Shown here one piece after another: positions 1 through 15,044 of a stretch of 64,000 nt of DNA (positions within the stretch are counted from its first letter, which is position 1; each line of letters starts with the position of its first letter). Location of the stretch: contig OY728160.1 of the NCBI GenBank assembly GCA_963277665.1, positions 44,066,605-44,130,604 on the forward strand, written 5' to 3'. Origin of the DNA: Viscum album. Taxonomy: Eukaryota > Streptophyta > Magnoliopsida > Santalales > Viscaceae. The notes beneath the pieces are model-generated. The model was not told the origin of the DNA. It was given only the letters and a program-made list of their open reading frames with translations, and searched no databases. The position numbers and the translations under genes are program-made.

Positions 1-3000
1 TTCAGGGTTTAATAAATTTAATTTTTATAAATAGATTCTAGATTTCAAATAATACTAATATTTATCATATAATATTATCATATTAACACTTTGTTAGAAA
101 TAATAATAATAAAAGGAAAAAATTAATAGTAGTAGTGAATTATAAAATGAGTTTTCTAAGGGTGTTAAAGAAAAAGAAAATTTTATCAATTCCAATAAAA
201 CATTTTTGAATAGTATTTCATGGATACATTTCAATCCATTATTATCTGACCCTCTAGTTTAATGGAATTTGGATAATGTTTTCTTATCAATGCATTTTTC
301 ATTTTATGTCCTTTTAAGAATCTTCCAAGTGATTTCCTTGTGTGTTCCTCCCCCACAATTAAATAAACTCCCCTTTTCCACTACATACATCACATACAAA
401 GCCTTTTGGATCAACCATTACTTTATTGTATGCATTACTAACTTATATCCCCACATAAAATAGGCCAATCCAAGATTAGTAAACCCATTAACTAAGGTTT
501 TAGGTGTAAACATAAATGCATTCTCTAAAAAAGATATTCAAGCATTAACTTTGTGGTAACATTATATTTATATTCCTATATCCTTAAAATCATTTGAATC
601 TATTTGGTTATCATATCATCACTATCTATAATATAATTTTATTTTATTAATTAAATGTAATAATATATATACATATTCTCTACCATCAAAAAATAAATAA
701 AAAACCATTGGTTATTTATACAATAGATAACAACCTCACGAAATAATCTAATTCATCTTCTATAACCATCTCGCACGGGATCATATAATGATAAATGTAT
801 AGTAATTATATAAATAAATGGTATTTTTGAAATAACTATTCTTCTAAAATTTTAATATCACATATAACTTATTTTTAAATTATCTATTGGAAAATGATTA
901 TTTTTCTCATGCATACATCTGTTCTACAACCTCCACGAAGTGATGTGTTTTGTTTTTTAATTTATTTAGAATTGAATTAAAATGATAAAAGATTTATTTA
1001 ATAAATATTATATATATGATATAAAAATTATTTTATAAATTTTTAATAATATTTAACATTTTTTATTTCCATCTATCGTGAAAATTAAAACAACGTTCAT
1101 GTGTTCAAAGAACTTATCTTCTCCATGAATGGTGTAATTTATTTTCCTCTCAGAATCAGTAATGTCTGAAACTAAACATGTGAATAATGAATATATATTA
1201 TATTTATTTCATTATGAACATAATTTAGATATTGTAACTATGATCAGTGTACATGTACCAAATCAAATGAACCAAAACGTTTGTGAAAAAGAAGAAGATA
1301 CTACCCAAAAATGTTCATTAATTTAATAATTGACAAAAGGCGTGATAAATGGTTGAATTTAAAAATTAAAATGGTTTTATAAATATTATTATTGTTCAAT
1401 TATATAGTTATAATAATAATATATTTACTATACATGAGGTTTCTATATCTATGAAGAATGCCAATACTTGAGGTGTAGGAGTTTCGTGTCACTTTTATTT
1501 CAACGAGACACTTTCCATATTCACCACTTGTTTCTTCTACATAGTTTATATACATCCAATGAGTGTCATAATTGATTATTCTTATGAAATTTAGGGGTAA
1601 TTAAATTATCATCTATGTATATTTCATTTAGTGGGATTATTATTCAAATGCATACAAGGTGGTAATCATTTCTGTTACTATCACATTATTTATTAAGATT
1701 GGTAAACCATTATTGATTGTTTTGAAAGTTGGTTAAGATTAATATTATTTTTATTTTCAGATGTGGTATTTTTTTAAAATTTTCTTAATTATTTGAATGG
1801 AAACATTATTTTAATCTGTACTAAATGAATGGTTATTTTATCCATCAAGAATTATTTGGAAGATTAATGTACATCTTTATATATTAACTTATAAATAATA
1901 GTTTCCCAATAATATTTGGTTAATATTTTGATTTTAAATAATTTTTTTCAATGATACAATGAGATTTTCTTAATGAAATGTTTCATGTTATATTGAAAAA
2001 TCATTTTCTATATAAGATGAAATATATTGTTGTCAATTATTATTTAATATAGATTTAATCCAATGGAACAATCAATATACTTTATCTTGATTATTTATTA
2101 ATGGGATAGAAAAAAATTTATGTACCCCAATACATGTCCACAATTAAATCTACAATGAATTAATGAATTTATTGTGAAAATAATTTATTTTTGACATGTT
2201 AATCAATAATGAAATATTTTTTAAAATCATTTTACTTTTCAATTATTATAATATGATGAATATTTTATGATCTTATGTTACTCATATATATAATTATCGT
2301 TATGTTTTTATTGGACCTAGATTTGTTTATATCTCAAATAAATTTTGTGGTTATTTATATCTCATGAGAGAAACCTGAATAGAATATTGATTGAACCCAA
2401 TTCTGTTTGGGACTTTATCTGGTATGATTTTGTTGGGATTCAACAATGACTACTATGATGGTTTTGGTAGTGAACCCATTGGACTATGATAGTCATATAA
2501 TTTATCCTCTTCTAATAATAAAATTATTTTCTATTCTGGTCTATTTTCAAAAATTCATTTCTTTTTTAAATTGTCATTATCTCATGAAATATGCTCTTAA
2601 TTATACTATGATTCATGGTTTGTGAAGTTCCGAGACATATTACATGACTCATGTTTCTATCAATGATATGATGTGTATAGTTTTCCAATGTAATTATCAG
2701 GTTCTCTTACCCATATATTCATGTTAGGATTATTTGACAATTTATATCACCCTTTTTTAACTTAATGAAGTTATATTCTTACCTATTATTATATTTCATT
2801 TATATATTCTATAAAGAATGTTATATGGTATGATGTGTTACTGAAAGGATATAGTTATTATTAACATAGTGGGAGATAATTTCGATCCCCAAAGAACAAA
2901 ATGTATTCGAGTCAATCTTCTCATATATAATATAATAATATGTTCTACAATGGATCATTCTTCTATGTAATGAATATAGGTATTTTAATGTGTAATATCA

Positions 3001-6000
3001 ATGTCTACAAAATGTAGTATTCTGTATTTATTTACTAATTCATTGATAAAATTAATGGTATCATATTTTTATTCAAAAATTAATTATTTTTAGAATAATA
3101 CATTTGATATATTATTTGAACAAGAAAACTATATTGCATTATAGTGATACAAATAATATATTAACAATAATTTTATAGCTAATTGATACGATATAAAAAT
3201 TAATATAGTTATTATTTTTAAATAAAAAAATTTATCCCATGGAAATAATTTACTTTATATCTTCATTTGAGTAATTAGTATTAAAATTATAAAATATTAA
3301 TTTTTTTTTGAAAATTTATTTTTAATTTTTGGATTCAATATGAAATTACAAACTAAATCTTACAAGTTAATAATTATCTATTAAAAAAAATTTCTGAGAA
3401 TAAATTTTTTATCCAAACATTATGTATTACGATGTTATCATTATATAATAAATTCCATGAAATTTATAAAAGCAATTAGTTAAGAAAATATTCATTTATG
3501 ATGTAAAACTATATGTTTTGAAATAATACTATAAATTATTAATATATATGTTGACCACCATATGAAAATATATTTTATTTTTCTATAAAAAATGTTTTTG
3601 TATATTCATGTTATTAAAAATTATTTTATGAATTATTTCATATATTTTTTTAATGAAGGTATATTTTTATATCATTTAAAAAAATTACCTTAAAATTAAT
3701 GTCAGTGACATTTAATATTGTGCATAAAATTTAAGCATAAAAATAGTTTCTTTAAAAAAAATTATGAGTTACATATGTTAATGATAAAAATTAATTTTAT
3801 TCGACATATAATTTTTATATGATACATTTTAATTAATAATTTTAAAATTAGTTTTTAAATTATGTAAATAAGGTCATTTAGTTTGGAAATTGATTTAAAA
3901 TACTTTGAAAAGAACAATTAGTTAAAAAATAAAAATTATTTAATGTAATAAATGATGGTGTAAAGGGAATGAAACATGATAAAAAAATTTCTATATTAGG
4001 AGCAACATCACATGTATAATATGTTCTCACATTATATAATGTTAAAATATTTAAAAAAATCTATATCTACCCACTAATAAAAGGGCCTCTCGTGACTACA
4101 TTAAATACAATTTCTCATTTTATTCTAAACTATAAAATATACACATTACTAAAGATTCATATCCCTTTTCATTTTATTCATATCTTCTTGTAAGAATTAT
4201 TGGTTTAATAACTCCATTTATAATAAGTCATTCAATGGAAAACCTAATTTTTCAATGTGTGTCAATTCATTGCATAAATTTCATTTTTATTTCTTTAATA
4301 CCTCTCACATATAATTTTATAATTACTATAAAATTAATAAATTTTTTAGTATAATAATTTTTTATTATAATATAATAATTATTAATAAGAAAATTTCCCA
4401 TTTTCTATTATGAAAAAAAATACCTTTATTTTTGTGTTATATATACTACAACACCCACAATGCGATGAATTTGTTATACCCATCACTTATCATCACTAAT
4501 TACAATGGTTAAAATGAAGAATAAATATGAAATATATAATTTAATTAATTTTATGATGTGATAAATAATACTCCACCTTCATTCCATCTTATTCTTTGAG
4601 AAATGAAAATGGTAACCATGAATTTTGAAGACCACCAACTCTATGATGTAATATCATTCATTTTTATATTGATTCATGTTTATATAACAATTCAACTTCA
4701 TGTTAAATAAGCTGCATTAAAATTATCTAAATAATATAATTATTCTTATATAATTCTTATAGTATTCTAAAATAAAACAATTTCAAAACCATGTTTATCC
4801 TTTAATTATGGTATGTTTATTATTGTATTGATCCAAATACAAACATAAAAAATTCTATATAATGAGATCATTGATACAAATGATAAATAAATTAAAATTA
4901 TATATGGTATTAATATATTAATAATTATTTTTTTAGTTTTTGAATGGATCAATAATATTAATCTCATTAATAAATTTATCTCATTCTGTTTGTTAAAAAT
5001 AAGTGAATGACGTTTTTCACCAATTTTATTTGCAATATTTTTAAATAAATATCTCGATGATTGAAATTAAAAAATTATAAATTATCCAGAATTATTGATA
5101 AAATTACCTTATATTATATTATAAATTAAAAATTAGGGTGAATAAAGAAGAATAATACTATTATTTCAAATTTAGTTTGAATCAATCAAGATTTCTTATG
5201 GTAAATACTGATAATTGATATAAAAACTAACATAAAATTAAAGATAAATTATAAATAAAATTTACAAATAAATCCAATATTAAAATTTTCCTAATTTTTT
5301 TATAAATATAGTTTTTTTTTCAATACATTATATTAGATAGAGATCAATGATTTTGTAATCCCTGGTAAGGTTATTGTGCCCATAATTTAATTTCTTATGA
5401 CTTGTTTCATATTGTGCACAATGAGATATTTGATGTTGTGAGATTACTAACTGATGACTTAATTTTATAATAGTTATTTATTTCATGTTGTTTTAATATG
5501 TACTTCATGTATACCCTTTAAATATTTCATTTTTCAAATATTTATTATAGTAATAGTTTATACCCCATATGAATTTACATTATCATACATTTTACTCTTG
5601 TATGGGAATGATTCATTTGATTCTAATGTTATACCTCAATTAATATCCACACAATAAAAGTATTTCATTGTGAATGATAATTAATATTCTTATATATGAT
5701 GATTTTTATTTCTTTTCAATATTTCCATGATCATATATTATATCCATTAAAAATATCATCCCTATTCGGTGTTATATTTTGAGACATAAAGTGATTCATT
5801 ATCCTATTTTATAAGTTGTGGTTTTTTAATCTTCTTATATAGTAGGTTTTCGAAAATGATATTTTTATTTTTTAAAAATTATTTTTCATAATTTCCAATG
5901 TTGCATCTTCCACCATAAATTTATTTTAAATTCCCTTATTTCTTACAAATTCATATAATTTAATATTTTTTTAAAAATTATTATTTTCTAAATTATTCTG

Positions 6001-6504
6001 GCATCACCTTTTTAAGGCATCTGGATTATTTTCAATGCTATGTTATAGAATATTAAATTAAAAAAATAAATTGTTTTCACTTCATCATTTTAAAACCATT
6101 GTGATGTGGTCAATCAACTAATACATAATGTTATTTTCTTTTGGGAAATATTTTTTTACAAATGTTTCACTTCACCCTTTCAAAAATGAATGTTAATGGA
6201 GACACTATATTCTTATTTTATTACATAATATAAATATTTTATTTAAACTCTTTTAGGATTTCAATACTATTTTCCTCATCATAAATAAATGATTTGAAAG
6301 TATGAAAATTATATTTTATGGGTTATCATCTCAATATTATACTTAACTAAACATTTGGGGTAATTTATTTCCATTTATCAAATATTTAAATTATTATGTT
6401 CTATTTGGGGATAACATATAGAATTTTTTTGAAACAAATTTTTTTACAGGATCATTATGAAATGGTAATGATTTAATTTATTTGGAACACTTATATATTG
6501 TTTA
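1..6504. other. AT-rich unassigned DNA, no gene seen
   Basis: This stretch is extremely AT-rich, with many A/T runs and short stop-dense frames on both strands. No frame shows a protein motif I recognise, and I see no tRNA-like or snRNA-like segment. It is most likely very old, mutation-saturated repeat DNA. That is inferred from composition only, since no element boundary could be found. Confidence 0.6.
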
Positions 6505-6945
6505 TGAAGGGTGAGTCCTATATCACCCAACAATGAATTGGTATTTTTTATGACATATGATCTCAAAATAGTATATGGGAAGATTTTACCCAAGTAAAAT
6601 AACACATGGGATCATTAAACCCATAATATATGGTACACATGAGGTTTTTTCATAAGTGAAGGGGTATATGAGTGGATTTATTTCAATTCAATTTGGTACA
6701 AAAGAGGGTTTATTCCAAGACAACTATCACATAAGAGTATTTTTACCAAGATAAAAAGTTCACTGGGGTTTTTACAGACACAAAATGGGTATAAGTGATT
6801 ATTTATACATAGCTAAAGTGTACACATGAGGATTTATCACAAGCCTATGTAGTAAAAGGGTGGTTTTATCCCAAAATTATGAGTATACTAGAGTATTAAA
6901 CCACATCAATAAACATACACATGTGGTTATCCTATGAGCACCATG
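6505..6945. repeat. Degenerate 31-bp tandem repeat (minisatellite), about 14 units
   Basis: Reading in steps of 30-33 bases gives units starting near 6507, 6538, 6569, 6601, 6634, 6665, 6697, 6728, 6759, 6790, 6821, 6853, 6884 and 6914. Each has the rough pattern ACATGAGGTTTTATCCCAA followed by an A-rich spacer and a G-rich end. Good units are at 6634, 6821 and 6853; the others are quite diverged. The period is not a multiple of three and the units contain stops, so it is not a coding repeat. I do not recognise the family. It may be a remnant of tandem repeats carried inside an old transposable element. Confidence 0.7.
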
Positions 6946-9440
6946 TCATTAATTTTTTTGGAGACCTTTATATAGGGTTTATATTCTTATTTTTATCACA
7001 TTCTCATTGATCTTAATTTTTTCCTGTAATTATGATAATTTTGTAATTGATAATGTATCATAAATATGTATAAATATTTTAGGTTATATGTTTTTTATAT
7101 TGAGATAATATTTTCATTATATTCACTTTTGGATAATTTATATTTCACTATGATATGTCAAATAGAAAAGTTAACCCCAACACATATTTTCCCATTTTTC
7201 TAAAATAAATACCTTTATGATAAGAAAAAAATTGTTCCATTACTATGTTTTGAGCTCACTCTATTTTTATGTTTATTTTCCTCTTGTTTCTATGATAATT
7301 TATTATTTAGATAATATTTTAAGAAACCAAGTTGAGTACAATTCTTTAAAAAAGGCATTCGATTAAGATTGTTATGTTTTTAATCTCTAGGACATATAAC
7401 CATTTTATCCTCGAGTTCAATTAATTTTTGTGATATATATTATCATAATAATGAAATTACATATGATTTAAGTTATTTTAATAAATAATCACTTAAAAAC
7501 CTTCCATTTTCATTATTTTGGATAACATTTCATGAGTACGGCATGAAGTTATGTTTTTAATGGAATTAATCACATATTTTTAAAGAAAGTACTAAATTAA
7601 AAAAAATATTGAAATATATAATCCTTAAATAACCATTGAATTTTTTTTAAATTAAGAAAATATACATAAAATACGTTTTTTATAATTACCTTAAATTATT
7701 AACCTTTTTATAAAATATTTTTAATGTGTGCCTTTCAACATCGTCACTATAGATGAGTATAAGCATTATATTGATAATAATTTATATTTTTAGTTACTAT
7801 TTTTAATGAATTTTCTCAATACATAAATTGGAAAATATTAATCACACACTTAACATTGTTATTTATCATAGTATCCCCAATATAATGACATAAATCAAGC
7901 GTATGAAAAAAAAATTACATATTCACATTAAGAAGATTCAAAAGGGGTCTCCAAGTGTCAAATAATTGATAAAAACATATGAGTTATATGTTACTATAAA
8001 AATTTTTATTTGATGACATGGTTTAAACAACATTATATACATATTTATCCATGAATGATATCCATTTCTCAAGAATTATTTTAGATCCCCATAAGTCACT
8101 ATTTTTATTAGTCTTATGAGAACATTTTTCATATAAAAAACACTATGATTTTTTGGAATCATATATAAAATGGTGTACTTTATATCATAGGTTTTGGTTT
8201 GAATGCTCATCAATTCATGATTGATTTACATTCAAAAATTGTTTTATGGTTATTAGTTAGGATCTTTGTAAGATTTTAATCATATTACACTAATAACTCC
8301 ATATGATCCATTGTTTGATAAATGTTTCTAACATACCCAACCTCATCTAAAACCCTATATATTAACATTTTCCTTCCATATGATCTGATAACTTCTCAGA
8401 TGATCGAGGGAAAAAACCATGCTTAATTTTACCATAACTCATGGTACGCATATGCCCCCGATTTTTAGTGTACCATTGTTCTTTTAAACGTCTTGTATTT
8501 ACCATGTATTATTTTTAGATTTTATATTGTTTATATTAGAGTCCATAAAATGAGGGGCCATTTTATTCCAAGGAATGGTGTTCTCAGAATAAATGTGTGA
8601 AAAATATTAAAATATTAAAGACCACACTGACACTATATTTCTATAAAAGTAGAGTATCTCCAAAATGAGTGCACAGATCAAAAATATAAGGGCACCATTG
8701 AATATATAATATAATATTTACATTAGGCATGAGAATACATTGGTCATTACATGTCATTTTTGAAAATCCTCCAATAGTGTAATATTGATAAAATAATTAA
8801 ATAATTTTATTTATATAGTGACGTAGTGACTTATTCTTTTAATGTATCTATATTTTATGATTCTAGGGTTTCCCATGCAACCCTATAATTTCTAGAGGAT
8901 TATGGACAGAGTTCTATTGGAGAAAATTTTTAAAAATGATAAAATATCAAGTATATATTATCGATGTAGATTGATTTTGAATGATCTCTCCAACAAACAC
9001 AACAAAAATTGATTATTTATAAGTGAAAAATTCAAATTGAGGTAGGGATTGTGTTTCAATTTTTTCCCTATTCTTTATTTATATTGTGATCCCAAATCAA
9101 TCAATGAGAAGATTTGTTTTTTAGATTAGTCTCCTATAGGGAATGGTTTTATTCTATGGGATTTATTTGATCTAGTTTTGGGACAAAAATCACATGTTCA
9201 TGGTCTTTGGCTAGAAACACTTGTACAATGATGATAAACCACTATTCTTATGCATTCTTCCCTCTATTCTTCATGTACTTCTTTATAGGATCCATGTGTT
9301 TTCATCTTGACATTTCTCGGTGGTTCTGAACTTTATTGGACCCTCTGATTTATGGAAAATAAACAATTCATGCTGGATCAATGTAGATTGGGACCCAAGG
9401 AGTCTAGATATATTATTATATCATTATTCGTGTATCATTG
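6946..9440. other. AT-rich unassigned DNA
   Basis: Degenerate AT-rich sequence with no open frame of interest, no recognised protein motif and no clear repeat boundary. Short less AT-rich patches occur near 8,380-8,480 and 9,120-9,330 but resemble nothing I can name. Confidence 0.5.
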
Positions 9441-10640
9441 GAGGGGTGATGGTATATATAAGTAACAACATATGAAATGCAGTGGAAATCAGTGGCTACC
9501 CACATAAGTGGTGGTAGAGTATTGTGCAGTCGCAGTGGGTGGAACATGGGTCAGACATGAGAAAGCAGCCAGATATTTATAAGAAGATATCATGTTACAT
9601 CATGAGATGGAATAGGGGATGCATATAATCTTTTAATTGATTTAAATATTGTTGTATGTGGTGGTGGACGCAGAGTGGCCCATCCAGGTGGGTTAGCCAG
9701 GTTGGCCGCATTCGAGCATACCTTAGTGAAGAGGTGGTTTGGGCCTAGGTGGGAATTTGGGAGAGGTTTGGTCAGTGGTTTGGTTGAGGCATATCTGGTA
9801 TGGACTGATCTAGATCTAGGGAAAATTTGGAGGAGCTCCATTTTGGTCATCTATGATACTGGACTGTGGTTCCATGACAACTCGAGCTACCGCAGGTGGT
9901 CAACTGCAATATCTGGTATGGTTCGATAGGTCTATTGACCATGAGGATCATTCCATGGGATCCTAGACCATGGTGGTAGGTGGACCAACCAAAATGATGT
10001 GTCTACGAGCACTAGCATGTCTGCGGGAAATCTGTCGAGATTCAGGTTCAAATCTTTGTAATACATAAATGGAACTTCCAAATAATTTATCATTAGTGGT
10101 AGAGTAACATTGACTACAAAATAGTTGTATTGATACAAATGGTTGGTACCTTCTTCTTATTTTAGGCCCTTATTTATTCTAGTATGGACTAGTATATTTG
10201 AGTGTATTCCCTTAGTCCTATCGTAGAGGGTACAGTGCGACATTACATCCACATCACTTGAATTTAGCCCCTCATTAAGGTTGAGCCTTAGATTGAGTTG
10301 TGGTGTCCCTCCACGAGACTCGAGTAAGATTCTTTATCATCCCTAGTATAGATTTCGGAATCAGAATGGTCTCCTTAAGAAGGGAATCGCTCGTCTATCT
10401 AGGGGGCCACATCATCAGGGTTAGTGGAATTGTTGGAATATGATTTCTATGTAGATGTTCAATCGAGCTTCCATTTGTGGCTTCCTTTCTATGTTCTAGG
10501 TGTGACCCCCTCTCTATGTATCACAATCTTATCGAAAAGTGAATTCTCTTTGAGTGGGGGCCAAATGAGTTATACCACATCGTCAAGTTCCTATGATGAC
10601 ATCATGGATCAGGGGGTGGGTTAAAAGGTATTTGGATTAT
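9441..10640. other. Less AT-rich block, probably a transposable element fragment
   Basis: Base composition changes clearly here: G-rich text such as GGTGGTGGACGCAGAG near 9,661 contrasts with the flanks, and composition drops back to AT-rich after about 10,640. Short frames exist at 9,675-9,929 (+) and 10,424-10,624 (+), but neither shows a domain I recognise, and the first is overlapped by an equally long frame on the other strand. The composition resembles the GC-richer parts of the LTR elements further right, so a truncated retroelement is the best guess. No LTR partner was found. Confidence 0.35.
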
Positions 10641-13375
10641 TATTTTTCTATAATTTAACACTCTTATATGGGGGTATATTCTCCCCATCATAAAATAATA
10701 TTTCACCTCTACTAATGTAGAACATCCAGAATTTAAGGGGAATTCATAAGGTCTTAGTTGATACTCTCCTATTACACAAACAATTGAGTGGAAGAATAAT
10801 AGTTGAGGACATCAAATATTTGTATCAAAGAATTTATGGGAATGATATCATAGAGAGTATTATGCTTTGTGATTTTTCCCCATTTTCGATATATTATATT
10901 AATTATATAGTGATGTTTCAAAGTTTTTGAAAGACTACATATTGGATAAACATGAGATCCTTTGCGATACGATATCCATGTTATCAATGATTCTAGATTT
11001 TTTATTTAGTTATTAGTGTTCTAGATTTATGATTTCACCTAAAATAATGATTCTATATTTTTTGACTTCTAAATTATGATTCATGGGTGTTTTAACAATT
11101 TGAATATAATAAATAATCTATTTCCCATACATTATTTTCATCAAATAGTATTGATTTGAAGTTTATATGTGTGTTTGATATATATAGATCATGACTATTT
11201 TATATTATTAAATGTGCAAACAAAATAATATGTTGTATTTTAACACATAAAATATTGGGAAATTATACTTTTCAAGTGCATGTTATTTTTTATGAGAGTT
11301 CATGTGGTTCTATTGAGAAGTGTTTATTTATGATTAATATATACTACCTCAATGTAGGGGGTGTATAATTATCCTAAATGACGGATACATTCATTTTATG
11401 TCTTATATTTGTTCCTATTTCCAAGTATTATGGTGATATATCGAAAATAAAATAGTTTTTAGTATATAATTTGGGGACCAAGACCTCTAGGGTGTGTTCC
11501 CATAAAGTATCTTAGTTGTATTTTACATAACTAATCCATGTGATAATTGGATAATTTCAATGGATCATGGTCGGTTGATTTCATTATAAAAAGATTTTCT
11601 AACATATTTTAATTTGGATCATGTGGTGGTGATCCTATATATAGAGAAATAGTTAAGATAATCCTAATAGATTTATTCTCAATGAAGTTGTGTCCTATGG
11701 TGAATCGTAATGATAATCTTATCCCATGAATGTAGAGGACTTGGAATGTGATGATAGATGTATTTATCAGAGAACATAGGGTGGTTAGTTTTGCATTTAT
11801 GATTTTATGTGATAATTTTGATGGGTGAATAGATACTACATGTGAATTTTGAATTATATTTGTTATGATATATTTTCTTATAAGGTAATATTATCTTTTA
11901 AATATATAGTAGAGATGATATGTGAGATGGGTAACTGAGACAATATATATGGGTACATATAAGTGTAATTAGATATAGTTTTTATCATGTATTTTTTACT
12001 GATTTAGAGATATTAATCACTGATAGGTTTTTTTGGTTTTAGGATTGATTCAATGAATTGCATCATTATATGTCGTATAGTCAATGTGATTCCTTATATG
12101 ATCTTAAATGTAAACACATATAGTTTATTTTTGAATAAAATATGTAATTAGAGGATATGATCTTAAGGATACTAGGACCAGTGTATTGTTAATTAATATC
12201 ATTGGAGTAGTGAGAGAACAAATTTATGTTGGTGATATTTAGAAATTATTCGTCTTAATGATCAGCCATTGGATTATAATTGATATACAAGGATTATTCA
12301 TCATGTTGGAAAAATAGAATGAAATATTTTTTGAATATATTACATTAATATTCTATAATATAATATAATTTTTTATATTTGTGGGTACCTAGATGATCAT
12401 AATGGTGATAGGGGAATCATGGGTCTTATTCTACAACTGACTAAAATAGGATCACACACCCACTACATTTTGAAGAGATTGAAATAATTCCATATGTATT
12501 TGGGATGTTTTGTTTGGACTGAGAATTAGTTTATGGAACTATTTAGGATAAAGCCCTGCTGACTCAATGAACTATTATATGTAATTAAAAATTTGGGTTG
12601 AGATATGTATTTTATATTTTCTAATTCTATTCAAAGTAGCAATGTCGATGGTGTGATGTCAGTATTGACATGATCGGTGAGCATAGCTCAGGAGGTGCGT
12701 CATCAATGAATTGATAGTGAATTTTGAGGTTTCATTCATGGATAACTATATAGTTTTCTATTTTTTGGAGTACAATAATCTCTACAAGAAGGCATGAAGA
12801 TCATTGAGTATAAAAGTTCCATAGTTTTTGAGGATGATGCTCTTATAGAATCAGTAACATATGGAGTATAATTTTATTCAATTGAAATCTAGTATGAGTG
12901 GAATGACCATGTCTAATCATTACATAATGACACTAATAAATAATTTGATGTGAAGAAATAACCATTCATCAGTTTTTTTGGATGGATTTTTCTTTTTATT
13001 AGATGAATGAAACTTATTTGGGATTTTTGTGAAAAAGTGAATCTAATTTTATCTTATTTTATATATTATACATGATTTTATATTGTGGTGCGATATTGGA
13101 TGTGTTATTGATATTAGAATCTAAATCAAGATTATTGTGATTTGATTCATGGTTGATACATATCCATGATTTGGGGATGATGATTTGTAGAATATAATAC
13201 TTGGTTACAGTGGATGAGGACATGACAGTGGAATTATACTAGAATTCAGGTTAAAACATTTCTAAGAGTGTTGGTATGATCTTAATGTGACTTCATGTGT
13301 ATTTGTGTTATGAAGAAGTGATGATATTTTTTGTTCATGTAGATACATGGTTTCTTCTTTATAATTATCTGAAAT

Positions 13376-13409
<34 letters not shown>

Positions 13410-14647
13410 CTAGAGTTAGGAAAAGAAACATCTTGTAATTCTAAGACCCGATATTCCCATCATTATTTTTAAAATAATTAAATATATGGTATATGTTGTG
13501 TGAACAAGTTCTCATGTAAAATGGGATAACTCTAAAAAGGAATCAAAAAATCAGAAATTTGAGACTATGGTTGAGCCTAGAACCCAGTTTTTAACATAGG
13601 TGTGACCTAAAATATGTTTGTAATGGGTGTTCAGAATAATTTATCAGTGGGGGTTCATTCAATGGATTAATTAATAGATTATTTAACTAATTACCTCATA
13701 TTTAACCTAAACAGATATCTATATGAATAATACAAAAAATAAATTTCCTTGGAGAGATGCATAAACCCTAAGATACATAGAGTGTTTCACTTCCTCATTC
13801 TAATGGTGGATCAAATCGAAATATGATGAGATGTCGAATCGGAGCAGATTGTTGTAAAAAAATCAAGGATGTACTTCCATCATTAGTGAGTGAATTCTTT
13901 GATGATGAAAGATCAAAAATCAATATAATACTTCAAAATTTTTGTTTAATTATTTTTTTAGAAATAAATCCCATAAAATGATCTATGTTAGTTGTGGCCG
14001 GATCAATTTCTTGTATACTGATTAATTCTGGTAATTGAGGTTGTCTATCAAATAATTCCCATTTTCATTCTCTTTAGATAAGTAATCTTGGACAATGATG
14101 TTAAAAAAAATTCTTAATCTTTTCACCAATGTTTTCTTCATGTTTATCACCATTTGGAACCTATAGACCTATTTTGACTTTTTCAGGTGGTACTGAGTCG
14201 AATCAGACATGGGATCACAATGGTTTTATGAGAGAAAGAAAATTAGGCAAACCAGACCCATATTTATGATGATTGTAGGTTTTCGTTGATCGTTACAACA
14301 AACGATGGACAAATCATTATCGATATATGGTGTGGTAAACATGGGTCTTGTGAAGAAACCACTGATGACCAACAAAATCTATTTTCTAAAAAATGATAGA
14401 TAGAAACCACTGACTAATTATACATATGTTATTATTGAGTGGAGATAGGGATGAATTTTAATGTATTGGACACATATAAGGCATAGAAAATAGATGTATG
14501 TTTATTTTAAAAACCAAAATGCACACTATTTACAATAATGAACATAGAGTGTGTATCCCATTATTGTCGTGACCAGTGTTTTAGAATTTTATATGAATGG
14601 AATTACATGTATACTTCATACATGTCAAGTGCCATGTCTCTAGCTGG
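10641..14647. other. Degenerate unassigned DNA up to the long-LTR element
   Basis: Moderately AT-rich, stop-dense in all frames, with no recognised domain. It ends at the 5-bp flank ATGAG of the long-LTR element, so this stretch and 23,925 onward were contiguous before that insertion. A pure TA run lies at 13,379-13,408. Confidence 0.45.
13379..13408. repeat. (TA)n microsatellite
   Basis: About 15 uninterrupted TA units between ATTAT and TTCTAG. It is a simple-sequence repeat with no other meaning visible. Confidence 0.95.
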
Positions 14648-14652
14648 ATGAG
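14648..14652. repeat. Target-site duplication, left copy (ATGAG)
   Basis: The five bases directly before the TG that opens the left LTR are ATGAG. The five after the closing CA of the right LTR (23,920-23,924) are ATGAT. Four of five match, as expected for an old 5-bp integration duplication with one later mutation. Confidence 0.65.
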
Positions 14653-15044
14653 TGTCACATCCCAATGGGGTTTGACACGCGACTTGCGCATGACAGATAA
14701 AACTATGTGACAACATGCAGTTTGACTCTATAGGTGGTTACTACCAGGTAGCATGGTTGGAGAGCACCTCTCTCGACCGAGCACTTAACAGAACACAAAC
14801 CATGTGGTTTCCCGACATACTAAATAAGTAAATTAATTAATTAATGGATAAGTGAGATGAAATGAAGTAAAATATGAATTTAATAAAGTGGATATTGAGA
14901 AAAAAATATTTAAGTATAAAATAATATTATTATTATAGTTTTAAAAATAATAATATTATTATTTTGGTGGTTATTATTATTATTATTCATTTAAATATTA
15001 TTATTATTGTTGTTTTATTATTAGTATAACATTATAAAATAAGG

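Noticed and set aside
770..1100. Apparent inverted similarity to about 62,150-62,480
   Set aside because: Only short AT-rich words match and gaps are large. It cannot be told from composition-driven chance by eye.
6505..6945. CRISPR array
   Set aside because: Units are degenerate tandem copies with no unique spacers between exact repeats, and the context is plant-like.
10030..10075. GGTTCAAATC, like a tRNA T-loop
   Set aside because: No acceptor stem, anticodon arm or D arm could be folded around it.
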